From an uncultured Anaerolineaceae bacterium (GTDB taxonomy: Bacteria; Chloroflexota; Anaerolineae; Anaerolineales; Anaerolineaceae): 6,355 nt of DNA. The stretch covers positions 1 through 6,355 of the forward strand of contig CALDSL010000389.1 of NCBI GenBank assembly GCA_937920255.1, written 5' to 3'. The translations under genes and the position numbers were made by a program. Position 1 is the first letter of the stretch, and each line of letters begins with the position of its first letter. Positions 6,126-6,355 of the stretch are shown one piece after another. The notes beneath the pieces were generated by a model. That model did not search any database. It was not told where the DNA came from and was given only the letters and a program-made list of their open reading frames with translations.

Positions 6126-6355
6126 ATGGCACGCGAAACCTTAAACCGGCAATTGCGCCAGATCCAGGACGAAGTGCTGCTGCTGGGCAGCATGGTCGAA
6201 GACGCCATGTGGAGCGCTATGAACGCGCTGCGCCGGCGTGATATTCCCGAAGCCCGCCAGGTGTTCGAATCTGACCGCAACATCAATGACAAACGCTATG
6301 CCATTGAAAATGCGGTCCTGATCCTCATCGCCACCCAGCAGCCCATGGCGCACGA
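6126..6355 (+). CDS. phoU: PhoU phosphate signalling protein (3' partial)
   Basis: Cytoplasmic helical regulator expected to couple the Pst transporter to PhoR and keep the regulon off when phosphate is plentiful. ATG at 6126 follows GAGG (6117-6120) with 5-base spacing; a GTG directly before it (6123) is less likely. The visible 76 codons run MARETLNRQLRQIQDEVLLL, then an amphipathic helix containing MVEDAMWSAMNALRRRD, then FESDRNINDKRYAIE. This matches the first PhoU helices and the E-x-x-x-D type metal-binding motif of the family. The frame is open at the right edge, so roughly two thirds of the usual length (about 220-240 residues) is missing. It starts 23 bases after the pstB stop, consistent with the standard pstSCAB-phoU order. 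Confidence 0.93.
   Translation, partial: MARETLNRQLRQIQDEVLLLGSMVEDAMWSAMNALRRRDIPEARQVFESDRNINDKRYAIENAVLILIATQQPMAH

Noticed and set aside
1..6355. Undescribed multi-gene system
   Set aside because: Every substantial + strand gene is a recognised phoR/pstSCAB/phoU component with intact motifs in standard order. Novelty is limited to regulatory and structural details.

Overview
The window carries one conventional, co-oriented phosphate-starvation locus: the 3' part of a PhoR-type sensor histidine kinase, then pstS, pstC, pstA, pstB and the 5' part of phoU, all on the + strand. The DNA is GC-rich. The best lineage guess is Chloroflexota, possibly Anaerolineae. It rests on the Ala/Pro/Thr hexapeptide-repeat linker behind the PstS lipobox, the SphX-like PstS core, the long periplasmic insert in PstA and the style of the intergenic palindromes. 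This is inference from sequence style, not a database match.

Layout. Positions 1-1486 hold phoR, open at the left edge. Positions 1487-1894 are a 408-base non-coding stretch with two palindromic repeats (1533-1556 and 1597-1648), a weak terminator-like hairpin (1738-1760) and a likely PhoB-type operator: TT-led heptads recurring every 11 bases from 1763 to 1824, just upstream of a TATGAT -10 candidate at 1834. pstS (1895-3007) has a strong ribosome binding site. It is separated from pstC by 91 bases that contain a very stable hairpin (3027-3058) lacking a U-tract. pstC (3099-4070) and pstA (4067-5305, GTG start) overlap by four bases. pstB (5311-6102) follows after 5 bases and phoU (6126 to the right edge) after 23 bases, so pstC-pstA-pstB-phoU looks translationally coupled.

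How the genes work together. PstS is a lipid-anchored phosphate-binding protein that delivers phosphate to the PstC/PstA membrane channel, which is powered by the PstB ATPase. PhoU is expected to link transporter state to PhoR. PhoR is expected to phosphorylate a PhoB-type regulator, probably encoded upstream outside the window, which would act at the 11-base-period operator before pstS. The post-pstS hairpin fits the usual need for more binding protein than permease.

I found no mobile-element gene, CRISPR array, tRNA or rRNA, and no evidence for a new multi-gene system. The most interesting points are the extended Pho-box-like array, the long perfect palindrome in the phoR-pstS gap and the PstA periplasmic insertion.
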